64,000 bases of DNA from an uncultured Bacteroides sp. (GCA_947074275.1 CAMTPA010000003.1:1-64000), one strand, 5' to 3'. Counted from the first letter of the stretch, positions 40,130 through 50,610 are shown. Made by a program: numbers and translations. Notes: a model not told the origin generated them from the sequence alone.

Positions 40130-40690
40130 ATGGAAATGAATAAACTGTTATTGATTGTAGACCCTCAAGTAGATTTTATTAGTGGCACACTGCCTGTTCC
40201 ACAAGCATCCGTTGCAATGGATGAGCTTTGCAAATACATAGTAGACAACGATGGGGTATATACCTACAAAATAGTGACCAGCGACTGGCATCCATTCAAT
40301 CATTGTTCTTTTGCAGAGAATGGTGGGTTGTGGCCTGCTCATTGTGTGCAGCATAGCGTGGGTGCAGCTCTCTATCCGCCACTGATTGCACCACTTCACA
40401 CCACCGCTGGCCCCGTGGAGGTGCTGCACAAAGGCGACTCTGCCAATGTAGAAGAGTATTCGGTGTTCAAGAATGAAGCAATGGCACTACACATAAAAAA
40501 GATCGTTGACACTCATCGGATAGAGCAGATTGATATTTGTGGCATTGCTGGCGATATATGCGTGCTCGATACTTTGAAAGATGGGATAGAGCTATTTGGA
40601 AAGTCGATGTTTTGCGTATTGCCTCAGTTTTCGCCTTCGCTCGACGGCGGAGCGGCTCTGAACGAATATATAAACTCACACCTACAATGA
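40130..40690 (+). CDS. pncA: Isochorismatase-family nicotinamidase
   Basis: KLLLIVDPQVDFISGTLPVPQA, TSDWHPFNHCSF, GGLWPAHCVQ, IDICGIAGDICVLDTLKDGIELFG. Confidence 0.88.
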   Translation: MEMNKLLLIVDPQVDFISGTLPVPQASVAMDELCKYIVDNDGVYTYKIVTSDWHPFNHCSFAENGGLWPAHCVQHSVGAALYPPLIAPLHTTAGPVEVLHKGDSANVEEYSVFKNEAMALHIKKIVDTHRIEQIDICGIAGDICVLDTLKDGIELFGKSMFCVLPQFSPSLDGGAALNEYINSHLQ

Positions 40691-41886
40691 GACAGATAAT
40701 AAACCACTTCACAGACGATGATCTGTATAAACTGACGATGTGTTGCGCGGTGATTGATAACTTTCCGCGAGCACAAGTGAAATACTCATTTACCGACCGA
40801 AACAACACGGTATATCCAGCGGGCTTTGCGCAGTTGTTTATGAAGCAGATTGAGATGCTCGAAAATGTGGTGATAACCGATGAAGAGGTCGATTTCCTAA
40901 AACGTAAGTGTGGCTATATTCCCCATTGGTTTTATACCTATCTCAAGGGCTATCGCTTCAATCGGGAGTGGGTAAAGGCAAGTCAAGACGAAGAAGGACA
41001 CCTGCACATCGAAATAGAAGGCAATTGGTCGGATACGATTCTGCTAGAGGTGAAGGTGCTTGCCATCATTTCGGAACTTTACTACATTCTTACGGGCGAT
41101 GCCGATCACTTCGACTACGACCTCTATTATGCCAAATCGTACGAGAAAGCAGAGAAACTGCTCGATGCCGGTTGCGTGTACAGCGATTTTGGCACACGCC
41201 GACGCGCTTCGCTCAAAGCCGAAGATGCGGTGGTGAAGGCGATGAAAGATTGTTATAACGCTCGTTCGTGGAAAGGGCGGTTGGTGGGCACAAGCAATGT
41301 CTACTTGGCGATGAAATACGACCTGCTACCTGTGGGCACAATGGCGCACGAGTTTATTTGCGCCATCGGTGGTATGTATGGCCCTCAAATGGCAAACCAC
41401 ATTGCTATGAACTCGTGGCGAAACACTTTTAGGGGTGCGCTTGGCACCTATCTATACGATAGCTTTGGATGGGAAATATTTAGCTTGAACTTTTCGGAAG
41501 ACTTTGCCAATCTATTTAAAGGCTTGCGCGTGGATAGTGGCGACAACTACGAACAACTGCATAAGATTGTAGACAAATACAAGTCGCTGGGCATCGACTC
41601 GCGCACCAAGCAAGTGGTGTTTAGCAATGCGCTCGATACCGACAGTGCCATTGCCATACAAAAATACGCTTCACAATATTGTCAACCCTCGTTTGGCATT
41701 GGCACACACTTCACCAATGATTTTGAACAAGTAGAGCCGATGAATATCGTGATAAAACTGGTGGCGGTAAAAATCACCGAGTCGTGGACATTCTACAACG
41801 ACACCTGCAAAATAAGCGAAGACGACGGCAAGCACACGGGTAAGCCCGAAGTGATAAAACGCTTTATGGAAGCACTGCATATTTAG
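40687..41886 (+). CDS. pncB: Nicotinate phosphoribosyltransferase
   Basis: MRQIINHFTDDDLYKLTMCCAVIDNFPRAQVKYSFTDRN; DFGTRRRASLKAEDAVVKA; GTSNVYLAMKYDLLPVGTMAHEFI; RVDSGDNYEQLHKI. ATGA overlap with upstream gene. Confidence 0.95.
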   Translation: MRQIINHFTDDDLYKLTMCCAVIDNFPRAQVKYSFTDRNNTVYPAGFAQLFMKQIEMLENVVITDEEVDFLKRKCGYIPHWFYTYLKGYRFNREWVKASQDEEGHLHIEIEGNWSDTILLEVKVLAIISELYYILTGDADHFDYDLYYAKSYEKAEKLLDAGCVYSDFGTRRRASLKAEDAVVKAMKDCYNARSWKGRLVGTSNVYLAMKYDLLPVGTMAHEFICAIGGMYGPQMANHIAMNSWRNTFRGALGTYLYDSFGWEIFSLNFSEDFANLFKGLRVDSGDNYEQLHKIVDKYKSLGIDSRTKQVVFSNALDTDSAIAIQKYASQYCQPSFGIGTHFTNDFEQVEPMNIVIKLVAVKITESWTFYNDTCKISEDDGKHTGKPEVIKRFMEALHI

Positions 41887-41907
41887 TTTCATTGTTTTCT
41901 ACGCCTT

Positions 41908-41973
41908 GAAACTTTAGTTTCAACAAGGCGAAACTTTTGTTCCAAGGCGGAGAAACTTTTGTTTCAAGGCGGT
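41908..41973. repeat. Tandem repeat, exact 22-bp period, three clear units (locus 6)
   Basis: gaaactttagtttcaacaaggc / gaaacttttgttccaaggcgga / gaaacttttgtttcaaggcggt; each core is a dyad GAAAC-N4-GTTTC. Confidence 0.88.
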
Positions 41974-42029
41974 GGAACTAAATCGACTGTTAATAGCTGA
42001 TTTTCTCACCATTTACACATAAATAGCGT

Positions 42030-42037
42030 TATCTTTG
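42030..42037 (+). promoter_or_regulatory. Bacteroidetes -7 element upstream of fur-like gene
   Basis: TATCTTTG matching TAnnTTTG, 27 nt before ATG. Confidence 0.55.
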
Positions 42038-42063
42038 CATCTATGCTATAACAACGAACGGCT

Positions 42064-42477
42064 ATGAAAGAAGATGTGATAACATTGTTGGACGATGCCC
42101 GTATAAGACCTACTTCAACAAGGATACTTATTTACCAATACATTGCTCAGCAAAGCGATACATTTAGCTTGCGCGACATTGAAGATGCACTTCTTAGCGT
42201 CGACAAATCGACGATATTCAGAACACTCATTCTCTTCGAGGAACACCATCTGATTCATAGCATCGAAGATGGGAGTGGAGCGATGAAGTATTGCTTTTGT
42301 CGCAATGCTGCCGATTGTGATAGTGATGTATATCATTGTCATTTCTATTGCGAAAGATGCAAAAAGACCTACTGCTTAGACGAAAGTGCCGTCGCAAACA
42401 TTGCTCTGCCGGCAGGATTTGTGATGCACCACATCAATTACATCGTAAAGGGTGTTTGCAACAAGTGCTCGCAATAG
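42064..42477 (+). CDS. Fur family transcriptional regulator
   Basis: ITLLDDARIRPTSTRILIYQYIAQQSDTFSLRDIEDALLSVDKSTIFRTLILFEEHHLIHSIEDGSGAMKYCFC...YHCHFYCERCKKTYCL. Confidence 0.9.
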   Translation: MKEDVITLLDDARIRPTSTRILIYQYIAQQSDTFSLRDIEDALLSVDKSTIFRTLILFEEHHLIHSIEDGSGAMKYCFCRNAADCDSDVYHCHFYCERCKKTYCLDESAVANIALPAGFVMHHINYIVKGVCNKCSQ

Positions 42478-42576
42478 GCGATGGAGGTGCTTCTATCTTG
42501 CCCAAAGTTTCACTATTATATCCATTTGTCCACCAGTTTGAGCAAAAAATAAACCTACCAAGCAATTGCATTGAGC

Positions 42577-42584
42577 TATCTTTG
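42577..42584 (+). promoter_or_regulatory. Bacteroidetes -7 element upstream of GH43 gene
   Basis: TATCTTTG matching TAnnTTTG. Confidence 0.5.
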
Positions 42585-42632
42585 TGAACAACAACTAATC
42601 GTTTGTTCACTATTAAAAACAGAATTAATATT

Positions 42633-43613
42633 ATGAAAAGACTTTTTTTATCGCTTTGCTTGGCAATGCTGGGCCTATGCTTGTATGCACAGCACACGGC
42701 TTATCTATTCACCTATTTCACCGGAAACAACGACAACCACGAAGCGGTGCGTATGGCTGTCAGCTTAGACGGTTTCAACTATCGTGCTTTGAATGGCAAC
42801 AACCCCGTGATAGATTCCAAACAAATAAGTTCTACTGGCGGTGTGCGCGACCCCTTTATTTTGCGTTGCGAAGATGGGAAAACCTTTTATATGGTGCTCA
42901 CCGATATGGTGGCGGCCAATGGTTGGGACTCTAACCGTGCGATGGTTTTACTGAAATCGGACGACTTGATAAACTGGCAATCGTCGGTGGTCAACATCCA
43001 AAAGAAGTATGATGGACAAGACGACTTAAAACGGGTGTGGGCACCGCAAGTCATCTTCGACAACGAAGCAAACAAATACTTGGTCTACTGGTCGATGAAA
43101 CACGGCGATGGCCCCGACATTATCTACTACGCCTACGCTAATCCCGACTTTACCGACATTGAGGGCGACTATAAACCGTTGTTTTTGCCTCAATCGGGCA
43201 AATCGTGTATCGATGGCGATATTGTGTACAAAGACGGACTTTATCATCTGTTTTACAAAACCGAGGGTCATGGCAATGGCATCAAAAAGGCCACCACTAA
43301 GTCGCTCACATCGGGGGTGTGGAACGAATCGGACGACTACAAACAACAGACAACCGAGGCGGTAGAAGGTTCGGGCATCTTCAAGATAGCCAATACCGAT
43401 ACCTATATCTTGATGTACGATGTGTATATGAAAGGTCACTATCAGTTTACCGAAAGCACCGACCTCGAAAACTTCCGTGTGATAGACAGCGAAATAAGTA
43501 TGGATTTTCATCCACGTCACGGCACCATCATTCCAATCAATCAACAAGAGCTTCAACGCTTGATTGATGCGTATGGTATGCCTCAAGACTTCGATACTCA
43601 TAAGCTTCAATAA
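42633..43613 (+). CDS. Glycoside hydrolase family 43-like protein, secreted
   Basis: MKRLFLSLCLAMLGLCLYAQ signal; VRDPFILRCEDGKTFYMVLTDM; VWAPQVIFDNEANKYLVYWS; CIDGDIVYKDGLYHLFYKTEG. Confidence 0.88.
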   Translation: MKRLFLSLCLAMLGLCLYAQHTAYLFTYFTGNNDNHEAVRMAVSLDGFNYRALNGNNPVIDSKQISSTGGVRDPFILRCEDGKTFYMVLTDMVAANGWDSNRAMVLLKSDDLINWQSSVVNIQKKYDGQDDLKRVWAPQVIFDNEANKYLVYWSMKHGDGPDIIYYAYANPDFTDIEGDYKPLFLPQSGKSCIDGDIVYKDGLYHLFYKTEGHGNGIKKATTKSLTSGVWNESDDYKQQTTEAVEGSGIFKIANTDTYILMYDVYMKGHYQFTESTDLENFRVIDSEISMDFHPRHGTIIPINQQELQRLIDAYGMPQDFDTHKLQ

Positions 43614-43636
43614 GCCACCTCACCATTATTCACCAA

Positions 43637-43685
43637 TTAAATGGGCTATAATTCTGCTTGCAAAGGTAGAATTATAGCCCATTTT
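43637..43685. terminator. Long-stem terminator-like hairpin after GH43
   Basis: AAATGGGCTATAATTCT ... AGAATTATAGCCCATTTT. Confidence 0.75.
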
Positions 43686-43929
43686 AGTAGAATATCTCAA
43701 ATTCTACCTTCAATATCTATATTTCGAGTTCCATAGAGATTATACTCCCTACATTTGTTTTCGTTAACTCAGTGTTACAAACTTTAAGGCCTTTGTATTG
43801 TGACTTTGAAACTGTTCAAAAATGATAATCATAAAGAGAAAACATAGCGATGGTTCTTTTTAAGGTTAAAGAGATTTTTCGGGATTTAATAATAAGGTAA
43901 TTTCTAAACTTGTTAATATTAAAATTAAA

Positions 43930-46900
43930 ATGGGAAAACACAGATTTCTATTCTTGTTTGCTTTGTTGCTGACAACGGTTGCAAGCATAAGTGCCCAAGA
44001 AATTAATGTAAAAGGTGTGGTGAAAGATGCTGCGGGAGAGCCGATAATTGGCGCAAACGTGGTACAAGAAGGCACCACCAAAGGTACTATTACCGACTTA
44101 GACGGTAATTTCTCTATGAATGTATCTCCCAATGGAGTGTTGGTGGTTCGCTATGTAGGCTACATCACACAAGATGTTCCGGTAGGTGGAAAAACGTTCT
44201 TGAACATCACGATGAAAGAAGATGCTAAGATGCTTGATGAAGTGGTAGTGGTGGGCTACGGAACGATGCGTAAAAAAGACTTAACTGGCTCTATCGTGCA
44301 GATTCGCCCTGATAAGATGGCAAATGAAAGCCCGCGCAATGTGCAAGACTTGCTGCGCGGCACGCCCGGTTTGCAAATTGGTATGGATGCTTCGGCAAAA
44401 GGTGGTGGCTCAATGCAACTACGTGGACAACGCTCGGTGTACACCGGAGGCGACCACAATGCACCACTCATCATTCTCGATGGTATGATGTTCTACGGCG
44501 AGTTATCGGAAATAAACCCCGATGACATTGGACAGATTGATATTTTAAAAGATGCTTCGGCAGCTTCTATCTACGGTGCCAAAGCTGCGAGTGGTGTTAT
44601 TATCATCACCACTAAAAAAGGAAAGATGGGTAAACCTACTATCAATGTGTCGGCCAATATCGGTATCAATACCAAGAGTGCTTATCGCAAAGTGTATGAT
44701 GCGGCGGGTTATATGAAGTATCGTGAAGATTGGTATAAAACCCCTACCTATGGACTAAACGCTGCAACTGGCAACTATGAAGCCTATGCAGCAACCGATA
44801 GTAAAGGAAACTTGGTGAAACAACCCGGTTACTACGATCATCCAAGCAACTTAGGACAATGGGGTCTATCGCAAAACCAATGGAGCGAATACACGCAAAA
44901 TGAGGCTGGCGAGTCGTCACTAAGCATTTACGCCAAGCGTTTGGGGCTTGAAGATGCGGTGTTGAGAAACTACCTCAATGGCAGTTCATTCGATTGGTAC
45001 AATCACACTTTCCGCACAGGTATCAATCAAGACTACAATGCAAGTGTTTCGGGTGCAAGCGACCGTATGAGCTATTATATGTCGGTGGGTTATTTAAAAA
45101 ATGAAGGTGCTGTAAAAGGCAATGATTACAACTCCATCCGTGCCAATCTGAAGGTAGAAGGAAAGGTGACTAAATGGCTGGAGATAGGTGCGAATGTAAA
45201 TTTTCAAGATCGTAGCGACGGTGATATTCAAGTAGGTTTGGGTACAAACTATTGGGATCAAAATCAGATTAGAAATAGCCCCTTCAGCAACTATCGTGAA
45301 GAAGATGGCACTGTGTCGCAATATCCAATGGGTACTACCGTAAAACGTGGTTACAGCTACGATTTCGAACGTCAATATATGAATTTAGAGAAAGGTTATA
45401 CTGTGTTGAATACGATTTTCAACGCAAAGGTAACTTTGCCTTGGGGCATCTCTTACAATTTTAATATATCTCCTCGTTTCCAATGGTTCCACAATCGTTA
45501 TTTTACCTCTGCCGAAATGCCCGATAGCAATCCGCTAGGTCGTGGTGTAGACCGTGAACACGCTAAAAACTTCGATTGGTCGCTCAACAATATGCTTACT
45601 TGGGACTACACTTTTGCAAAGAAACACCACGTGATACTTACATTGGTGCAAGAAGCCGAAGAACGCCGATTTTGGAGTGATAAAATCAACGCACGTGATA
45701 TTCAACCCTCGGATGCACTGGGCTTCCACAACACGCAAAATGGAACGAAAGAGGCGAGCGGTTTCTCTACAAACGATACACATCAAACTGCTGACGCTTT
45801 GTTGGCACGTCTGTTCTACTCTTACGACGACCGCTATATGATTACAGGTTCGGTGCGTCGTGATGGATATTCAGCATTTGGCTCAACCAATCCTTATGCA
45901 ACATTCCCTTCGGTTGCCGCTGCGTGGTCGTTCACCAACGAAAACTTTTTCAAGTGGAAACCAATGAGTAGTGGTAAACTTCGTATGTCGTGGGGTAAAA
46001 ATGGTAATCGTTCGCTTGAGGATCCTTACGTATCTCTTGCCAATCTTGGCACAGGCACAGGCTCTACAATGGAGTATATCGATGCTTCGGGGAAAGTGGT
46101 AAACTACAAATACTTGGGTGTCGATCGTTTGGCCAATCCTAATTTGCAATGGGAAAAAACATCGTCTTTCAACGTTGGGCTCGATTTTGGATTCTTTGAG
46201 GATCGCCTTTCGGGTAGCATTGAGTACTACACAATGAAAACACACGATATGATTATGGGACAACGCCTGCCTGCTTTCTGTGGTTTTGGCTCAATCACCA
46301 CCAACTTGGGTGAGGTACAAAACAAAGGGATAGAAGTGACATTGAACTCTATCAACATAATGAATCGCAACTTTGAATGGCGCACTTCGCTTGGGTTCTC
46401 TTACAATAAAAACGAGATTAAGCATCTGTATTATGAATATGAGGATGTACTTGATGCCGCAGGAAACGTGATTGGCAGCAAAGAAATGGACGATAAAACC
46501 AACGGATGGTTTATCGGTCAGCCTATCGGAGTGATTTGGGATTACAGAGTAGACGGCATTTGGCAAGCAAACGAAATAGAAGAGGCCAAAAGACACGGAC
46601 AAGTGCCTGGCGACCCCAAGGTGGCCAACGTTTATACCGAAGATGATATTGTGAATGCCGATGGTTCTATTACTCCAGTCTACAATGACAATGATAAAGT
46701 GTTTCTTGGCAAAACTGCACCTCCTGTGCATTGGTCGTTCCGCAATGACTTTACTATTATGAAGAATATCGATTTCTCATTTACATTTTATGCCTATATG
46801 GGTCACAAAAGTCTTTCGGGATATTACTTGAACAACGACAACAGTGGTTCGATGATTACCTATCAGATGAATACGTTTGAAAAGGAGTATTGGACACCTG

Positions 46901-47181
46901 ATAATGCTTCTAATAAGTATGCTCGCCTCAATGCAACGGGACCAGTTGGTGCTACGGGCGCACAACGCTTGCACAACCGCTCGTTCATTCGTCTCGATAA
47001 CATTTCTATTGGTTACATTTTCCCAAAAGCGTGGATCTCGAAACTGGATATTCAAAATGTAAAAGTGTACGGGAGCATCCGCAACGTGTTTACTTGGAAA
47101 AAAGACTGGGAGTATGGCGATCCTGAAACGGGAAACCTTGCTACACGTACCTTTAACCTTGGAATTAACTTAACCTTCTAA
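43930..47181 (+). CDS. SusC/RagA family TonB-linked outer membrane protein
   Basis: INVKGVVKDAAGEPIIGANVVQEGTTKGTITDLDGNFSMNV; DEVVVVGYGTMRKKDLTGSI; DILKDASAASIYGAKAASGVIIITTKKGK. Confidence 0.97.
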   Translation: MGKHRFLFLFALLLTTVASISAQEINVKGVVKDAAGEPIIGANVVQEGTTKGTITDLDGNFSMNVSPNGVLVVRYVGYITQDVPVGGKTFLNITMKEDAKMLDEVVVVGYGTMRKKDLTGSIVQIRPDKMANESPRNVQDLLRGTPGLQIGMDASAKGGGSMQLRGQRSVYTGGDHNAPLIILDGMMFYGELSEINPDDIGQIDILKDASAASIYGAKAASGVIIITTKKGKMGKPTINVSANIGINTKSAYRKVYDAAGYMKYREDWYKTPTYGLNAATGNYEAYAATDSKGNLVKQPGYYDHPSNLGQWGLSQNQWSEYTQNEAGESSLSIYAKRLGLEDAVLRNYLNGSSFDWYNHTFRTGINQDYNASVSGASDRMSYYMSVGYLKNEGAVKGNDYNSIRANLKVEGKVTKWLEIGANVNFQDRSDGDIQVGLGTNYWDQNQIRNSPFSNYREEDGTVSQYPMGTTVKRGYSYDFERQYMNLEKGYTVLNTIFNAKVTLPWGISYNFNISPRFQWFHNRYFTSAEMPDSNPLGRGVDREHAKNFDWSLNNMLTWDYTFAKKHHVILTLVQEAEERRFWSDKINARDIQPSDALGFHNTQNGTKEASGFSTNDTHQTADALLARLFYSYDDRYMITGSVRRDGYSAFGSTNPYATFPSVAAAWSFTNENFFKWKPMSSGKLRMSWGKNGNRSLEDPYVSLANLGTGTGSTMEYIDASGKVVNYKYLGVDRLANPNLQWEKTSSFNVGLDFGFFEDRLSGSIEYYTMKTHDMIMGQRLPAFCGFGSITTNLGEVQNKGIEVTLNSINIMNRNFEWRTSLGFSYNKNEIKHLYYEYEDVLDAAGNVIGSKEMDDKTNGWFIGQPIGVIWDYRVDGIWQANEIEEAKRHGQVPGDPKVANVYTEDDIVNADGSITPVYNDNDKVFLGKTAPPVHWSFRNDFTIMKNIDFSFTFYAYMGHKSLSGYYLNNDNSGSMITYQMNTFEKEYWTPDNASNKYARLNATGPVGATGAQRLHNRSFIRLDNISIGYIFPKAWISKLDIQNVKVYGSIRNVFTWKKDWEYGDPETGNLATRTFNLGINLTF

Positions 47182-47194
47182 AAAACTTGATGCA

Positions 47195-49177
47195 ATGAAA
47201 CAATATATTAAAAATAAATTGTCTAAAGGAGTTGTGATACTCACAGGAATGGCTGCTATGTATGGTTGTTCGGAAAGCTTTTTGAAGCCCGACCCGCTTT
47301 CGTTTTACGAACCCGAAACTACGTTTAGCACCGAATCGGGGCTGCAAGCTGCTTTGGCTATGACCGACCGTCATCTGCGCTTGTATTGGACTAATTATAC
47401 AGCCAACAACATTCTGGTACCCATTGGCACCGAATATCTGTTCTCGGATATGGCTGTTTATGGAAAGACCGATGCCGGTGGAGGAATTTTCGATGACATA
47501 GCTGCAAAACTTACTCCTACAAGTGGAGCGGGCAATAATGATAGCAATCACATATTATACTTCTGGGATCAGACTTACACGGGCATTAAGTATGCCAACA
47601 CGGTGCTCAGTTTTATCGACAATGTGACCGGGCTGGACGAAAATACCAAGAATGCCTACAAAGGACGTGCTTATTTTCACCGTGCTTTTCGCTACTACGC
47701 GTTGGTATTTCAGTTTGGCGATGTGCCTTTGGTAACTAAGATTCTCGAAGTGCCCAAGCAAAACTACAGCTCTACCAAAAAAGAGGCAATACTCGATATG
47801 ATAACAAAAGATTTGGAATTTGCCATCGAGTGGGTGCCCGATCAGAAAGATATGAATCTCATTGGTATGGTGAACAAAGGTGCTTGTCGACAATTGCTTA
47901 TTAAATGCTACTTGGCTACCGGACAGTTTGAAAAAGCCGAACAACAGGCCGATATGCTAATCAATGGTTCGGGATACGCACTGATGCAAGAACCTTTTGG
48001 CATCAACAACCCCGGAGGCGAACCAAATACTTGGGCTATTACTCGCAATGTGATTTGGGATCTTCACCGACCCGAAAACAAGCTGACGAATGCCAATACA
48101 GAAATGATTATGGGTATGCCAAATAGTGGCTTGGAGTCGCACACCGACTTTTTGACAATGCGTATTTTCGGGCCAATGTGGAGTGATGGAAATATGAAAT
48201 CGCCCGATGGAAAGAATGCGGTGACCAATTATGCCCGAAACAATGGCAATTACAATCAAGAACTCGACTTCTTGCGTGCGATGGGACGTGGCATTGCAAC
48301 TGTTAGTTCCAACTACTTCTCGCAACACACGCTTTGGGAAGTCAATGGTGAAGAAGACCATCAAGACTTGAGACACAACCGTGAAGTGGGAAACTGGGTG
48401 TGTATGGAAGATTTTAAATACAACGATCCCACTTCGGAGTATTACGGACGAAACGTGCAGAAGTACAGCCCCGTCACGGGCGACATTTTGTGCCCCGACA
48501 CCATTCGCGACTGGTTCGACTTTCCGCTATACAAAATCTATCTTGACGATGCTTCGGCTGCTGCCAACTTAGGTGCAAATCAGTTTAATGGTGCTACAAA
48601 TGGAAGCAATGCCAACTGGTATCTCTATCGCCTTGCCGAAACCTATCTGCTACGTGCGGAGGCCAAGTTCTATCAGGGCAAAGTGAGCCAAGCTGCCGAC
48701 GACGTGAACGAGGTGCGCAAAAGGGCACAATGCACTCAGCTATATACCACTGTCACCATTGGCGATATTGCCAGCGAGCGTGCTCGTGAGCTTTATCTTG
48801 AAGAGTGGCGAAACGTGGAGCTGACTCGCATCTCTATGTGTTTGGCATTGAGTGGCAAAGCCGACGAGTGGGGCAACGTGTATAATGTAAGCAACTGGGA
48901 TAAGCAAAGTGGCACAGATGCTACTGGAGGTAGCTATTGGTATCAACGCATCAACCGCTATACTCCCTACAACAAAGGCGATATAAGAGTGCGTACCGCT
49001 ACGCTCAACTACACGATGAGCAAGCACAACATCTATTGGCCTATCCCCAATAGTGCTATCACGGCCAACAACAAAGGTGTGTTAAGTCAGAATTACGGTT
49101 ACGACGGCTACGATGCAAGCGTACACGTATGGGACAATTGGCAAGATGCGGTAGCAGATGAAGATAAGACGGAATAA
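47195..49177 (+). CDS. RagB/SusD family nutrient uptake outer membrane lipoprotein
   Basis: GMAAMYGCSESFLKPDPLSFYEPETTFSTESGLQAAL; AETYLLRAEAKFYQGKVSQAADDVNEVRKRA; RARELYLEEWRNVELTR. Confidence 0.95.
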   Translation: MKQYIKNKLSKGVVILTGMAAMYGCSESFLKPDPLSFYEPETTFSTESGLQAALAMTDRHLRLYWTNYTANNILVPIGTEYLFSDMAVYGKTDAGGGIFDDIAAKLTPTSGAGNNDSNHILYFWDQTYTGIKYANTVLSFIDNVTGLDENTKNAYKGRAYFHRAFRYYALVFQFGDVPLVTKILEVPKQNYSSTKKEAILDMITKDLEFAIEWVPDQKDMNLIGMVNKGACRQLLIKCYLATGQFEKAEQQADMLINGSGYALMQEPFGINNPGGEPNTWAITRNVIWDLHRPENKLTNANTEMIMGMPNSGLESHTDFLTMRIFGPMWSDGNMKSPDGKNAVTNYARNNGNYNQELDFLRAMGRGIATVSSNYFSQHTLWEVNGEEDHQDLRHNREVGNWVCMEDFKYNDPTSEYYGRNVQKYSPVTGDILCPDTIRDWFDFPLYKIYLDDASAAANLGANQFNGATNGSNANWYLYRLAETYLLRAEAKFYQGKVSQAADDVNEVRKRAQCTQLYTTVTIGDIASERARELYLEEWRNVELTRISMCLALSGKADEWGNVYNVSNWDKQSGTDATGGSYWYQRINRYTPYNKGDIRVRTATLNYTMSKHNIYWPIPNSAITANNKGVLSQNYGYDGYDASVHVWDNWQDAVADEDKTE

Positions 49178-49210
49178 TAGGTTTTTCTGTATCAAGCTAT
49201 TTTAGCTTAA

Positions 49211-49262
49211 AAGTGCTTTGAGGGGATTTAAAATGTTCGTTTTTTCACCTTGAAGCACTTTG
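49211..49262. terminator. Stem-loop downstream of SusD gene
   Basis: AAAGTGCTT (49211-49219) ... AAGCACTTT (49254-49262). Confidence 0.55.
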
Positions 49263-49340
49263 TTTTTACTAAAACCGCCCAACTCCAACAGCTTCCATTT
49301 ATAGCTATAAAGCAAGGCTATTTATCTGCTTAGCTCAGTT

Positions 49341-49428
49341 GCGAACAGTTATCGTGTAGAGTGTTCACAGTCGGCGAAATAACTGTTCACAGTTGGTCTA
49401 TCAATTATTAACAACTATCACAACAAGT
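49341..49428. repeat. Degenerate tandem repeat, exact 22-bp period (locus 7)
   Basis: gcgaacagttatcgtgtagagt / gttcacagtcggcgaaataact / gttcacagttggtctatcaatt / attaacaactatcacaacaagt. Confidence 0.75.
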
Positions 49429-49437
49429 TTTCAACGT

Positions 49438-50610
49438 ATGAGTTTACACAAATATATTTTCGTTTTTTGCTTTCTACTATTGACCTCCATCATTGTGTCG
49501 GCTCAAAACAACAACCAAGTTATTCGGTCTAAAACGGTGTGGAACGATGACAAAGGTAGCCACATCAACGCCCACGGTGGTGGAGTGCTCTTTCATCAAG
49601 GAAGATATTATTGGTATGGAGAACATCGCTTGCCCAAAGGAGATGCCCCCAGCGGAGGGGTGAGTTGCTATTCGTCGGCTGATCTTTGCAACTGGGTAAA
49701 CGAGGGAATTGTGCTTGCTACCACCAACGAAGCAGGGCACGACTTAGAGCGAGGTTGCATCATAGAGCGACCTAAGGTGATATTCAATCCCATCACGGGG
49801 CAGTTTGTAATGTGGTTTCATTTGGAGCTAAAAGGGCAAGGCTATGCTGCTGCACGTGCAGGTGTAGCAGTGAGCGACTCACCTACTGGCAATTTTCAGT
49901 TTCTTCGTTCGGGACGAATCAACGCAGGCGTTTATCCAGCTAATATGACCCAAGAAGAGCGTGCTTTCATTTTCGACAACGATAAGTATAAAGAGTGGTG
50001 GACTGCCGAGTGGTATCGTGCCATAGACAAAGGGTTGTTTGTGAAACGCGATTTAGAGAGCGGTCAGATGTCGCGCGATATGACCCTTTATGTAGATGAG
50101 GATGGGAAAGCCTATCACATCTATTCGTCCGAAGACAACCTGACGCTTCACATAGCCGAGCTTACCGACGACTATTTGCATCATACGGGCAACTACATTC
50201 GCCTATTTCCCGGAGGACACAATGAAGCCCCCGCCATATTCAAGAAAGAAGATACTTATTGGATGATAGCTTCGGGCTGCACGGGGTGGCAACCCAATGA
50301 AGCACGCTTGTTTTCATCGCCTACAATGTGGGGGCCGTGGACACAACACGCCAATCCCTGTATAGGTACAGATGCGGCTATCACCTTTGGAGGGCAAAGC
50401 ACCTTTGCCTTGCCTGTTGAAGGGGCGAACCAACTGGTTATCTTTATGGCAGATGTTTGGAATCCCGATAATCTTATTGATTCAAGATATGTGTGGCTTC
50501 CTGTTGAGTTTCAATCAGACGGAACACCTACCATCGCTTGGAGCGAACAGTGGTCTCCACTCGATTTTGTAGTGCAGCCAGAGCCATTATTCTCCCTTTT
50601 TGAAGAATAA
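49438..50610 (+). CDS. Glycoside hydrolase family 43-like (five-bladed propeller) secreted protein
   Basis: INAHGGGVLFHQGRYYWYGEHRL; CIIERPKVIFNPITGQFVMWFHLE; EAPAIFKKEDTYWMIASGCTGW; resembles GH43 members annotated as exo-beta-1,3-galactanase. Confidence 0.85.
   Translation: MSLHKYIFVFCFLLLTSIIVSAQNNNQVIRSKTVWNDDKGSHINAHGGGVLFHQGRYYWYGEHRLPKGDAPSGGVSCYSSADLCNWVNEGIVLATTNEAGHDLERGCIIERPKVIFNPITGQFVMWFHLELKGQGYAAARAGVAVSDSPTGNFQFLRSGRINAGVYPANMTQEERAFIFDNDKYKEWWTAEWYRAIDKGLFVKRDLESGQMSRDMTLYVDEDGKAYHIYSSEDNLTLHIAELTDDYLHHTGNYIRLFPGGHNEAPAIFKKEDTYWMIASGCTGWQPNEARLFSSPTMWGPWTQHANPCIGTDAAITFGGQSTFALPVEGANQLVIFMADVWNPDNLIDSRYVWLPVEFQSDGTPTIAWSEQWSPLDFVVQPEPLFSLFEE

Noticed and set aside
41908-41973. 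Possible CRISPR array at the GAAACTTTTGTTTC repeats (and at 33800-33891)
   Set aside because: Units are directly tandem at 22-23 bp with no 30-40 bp spacers, and there are no cas genes in the window.
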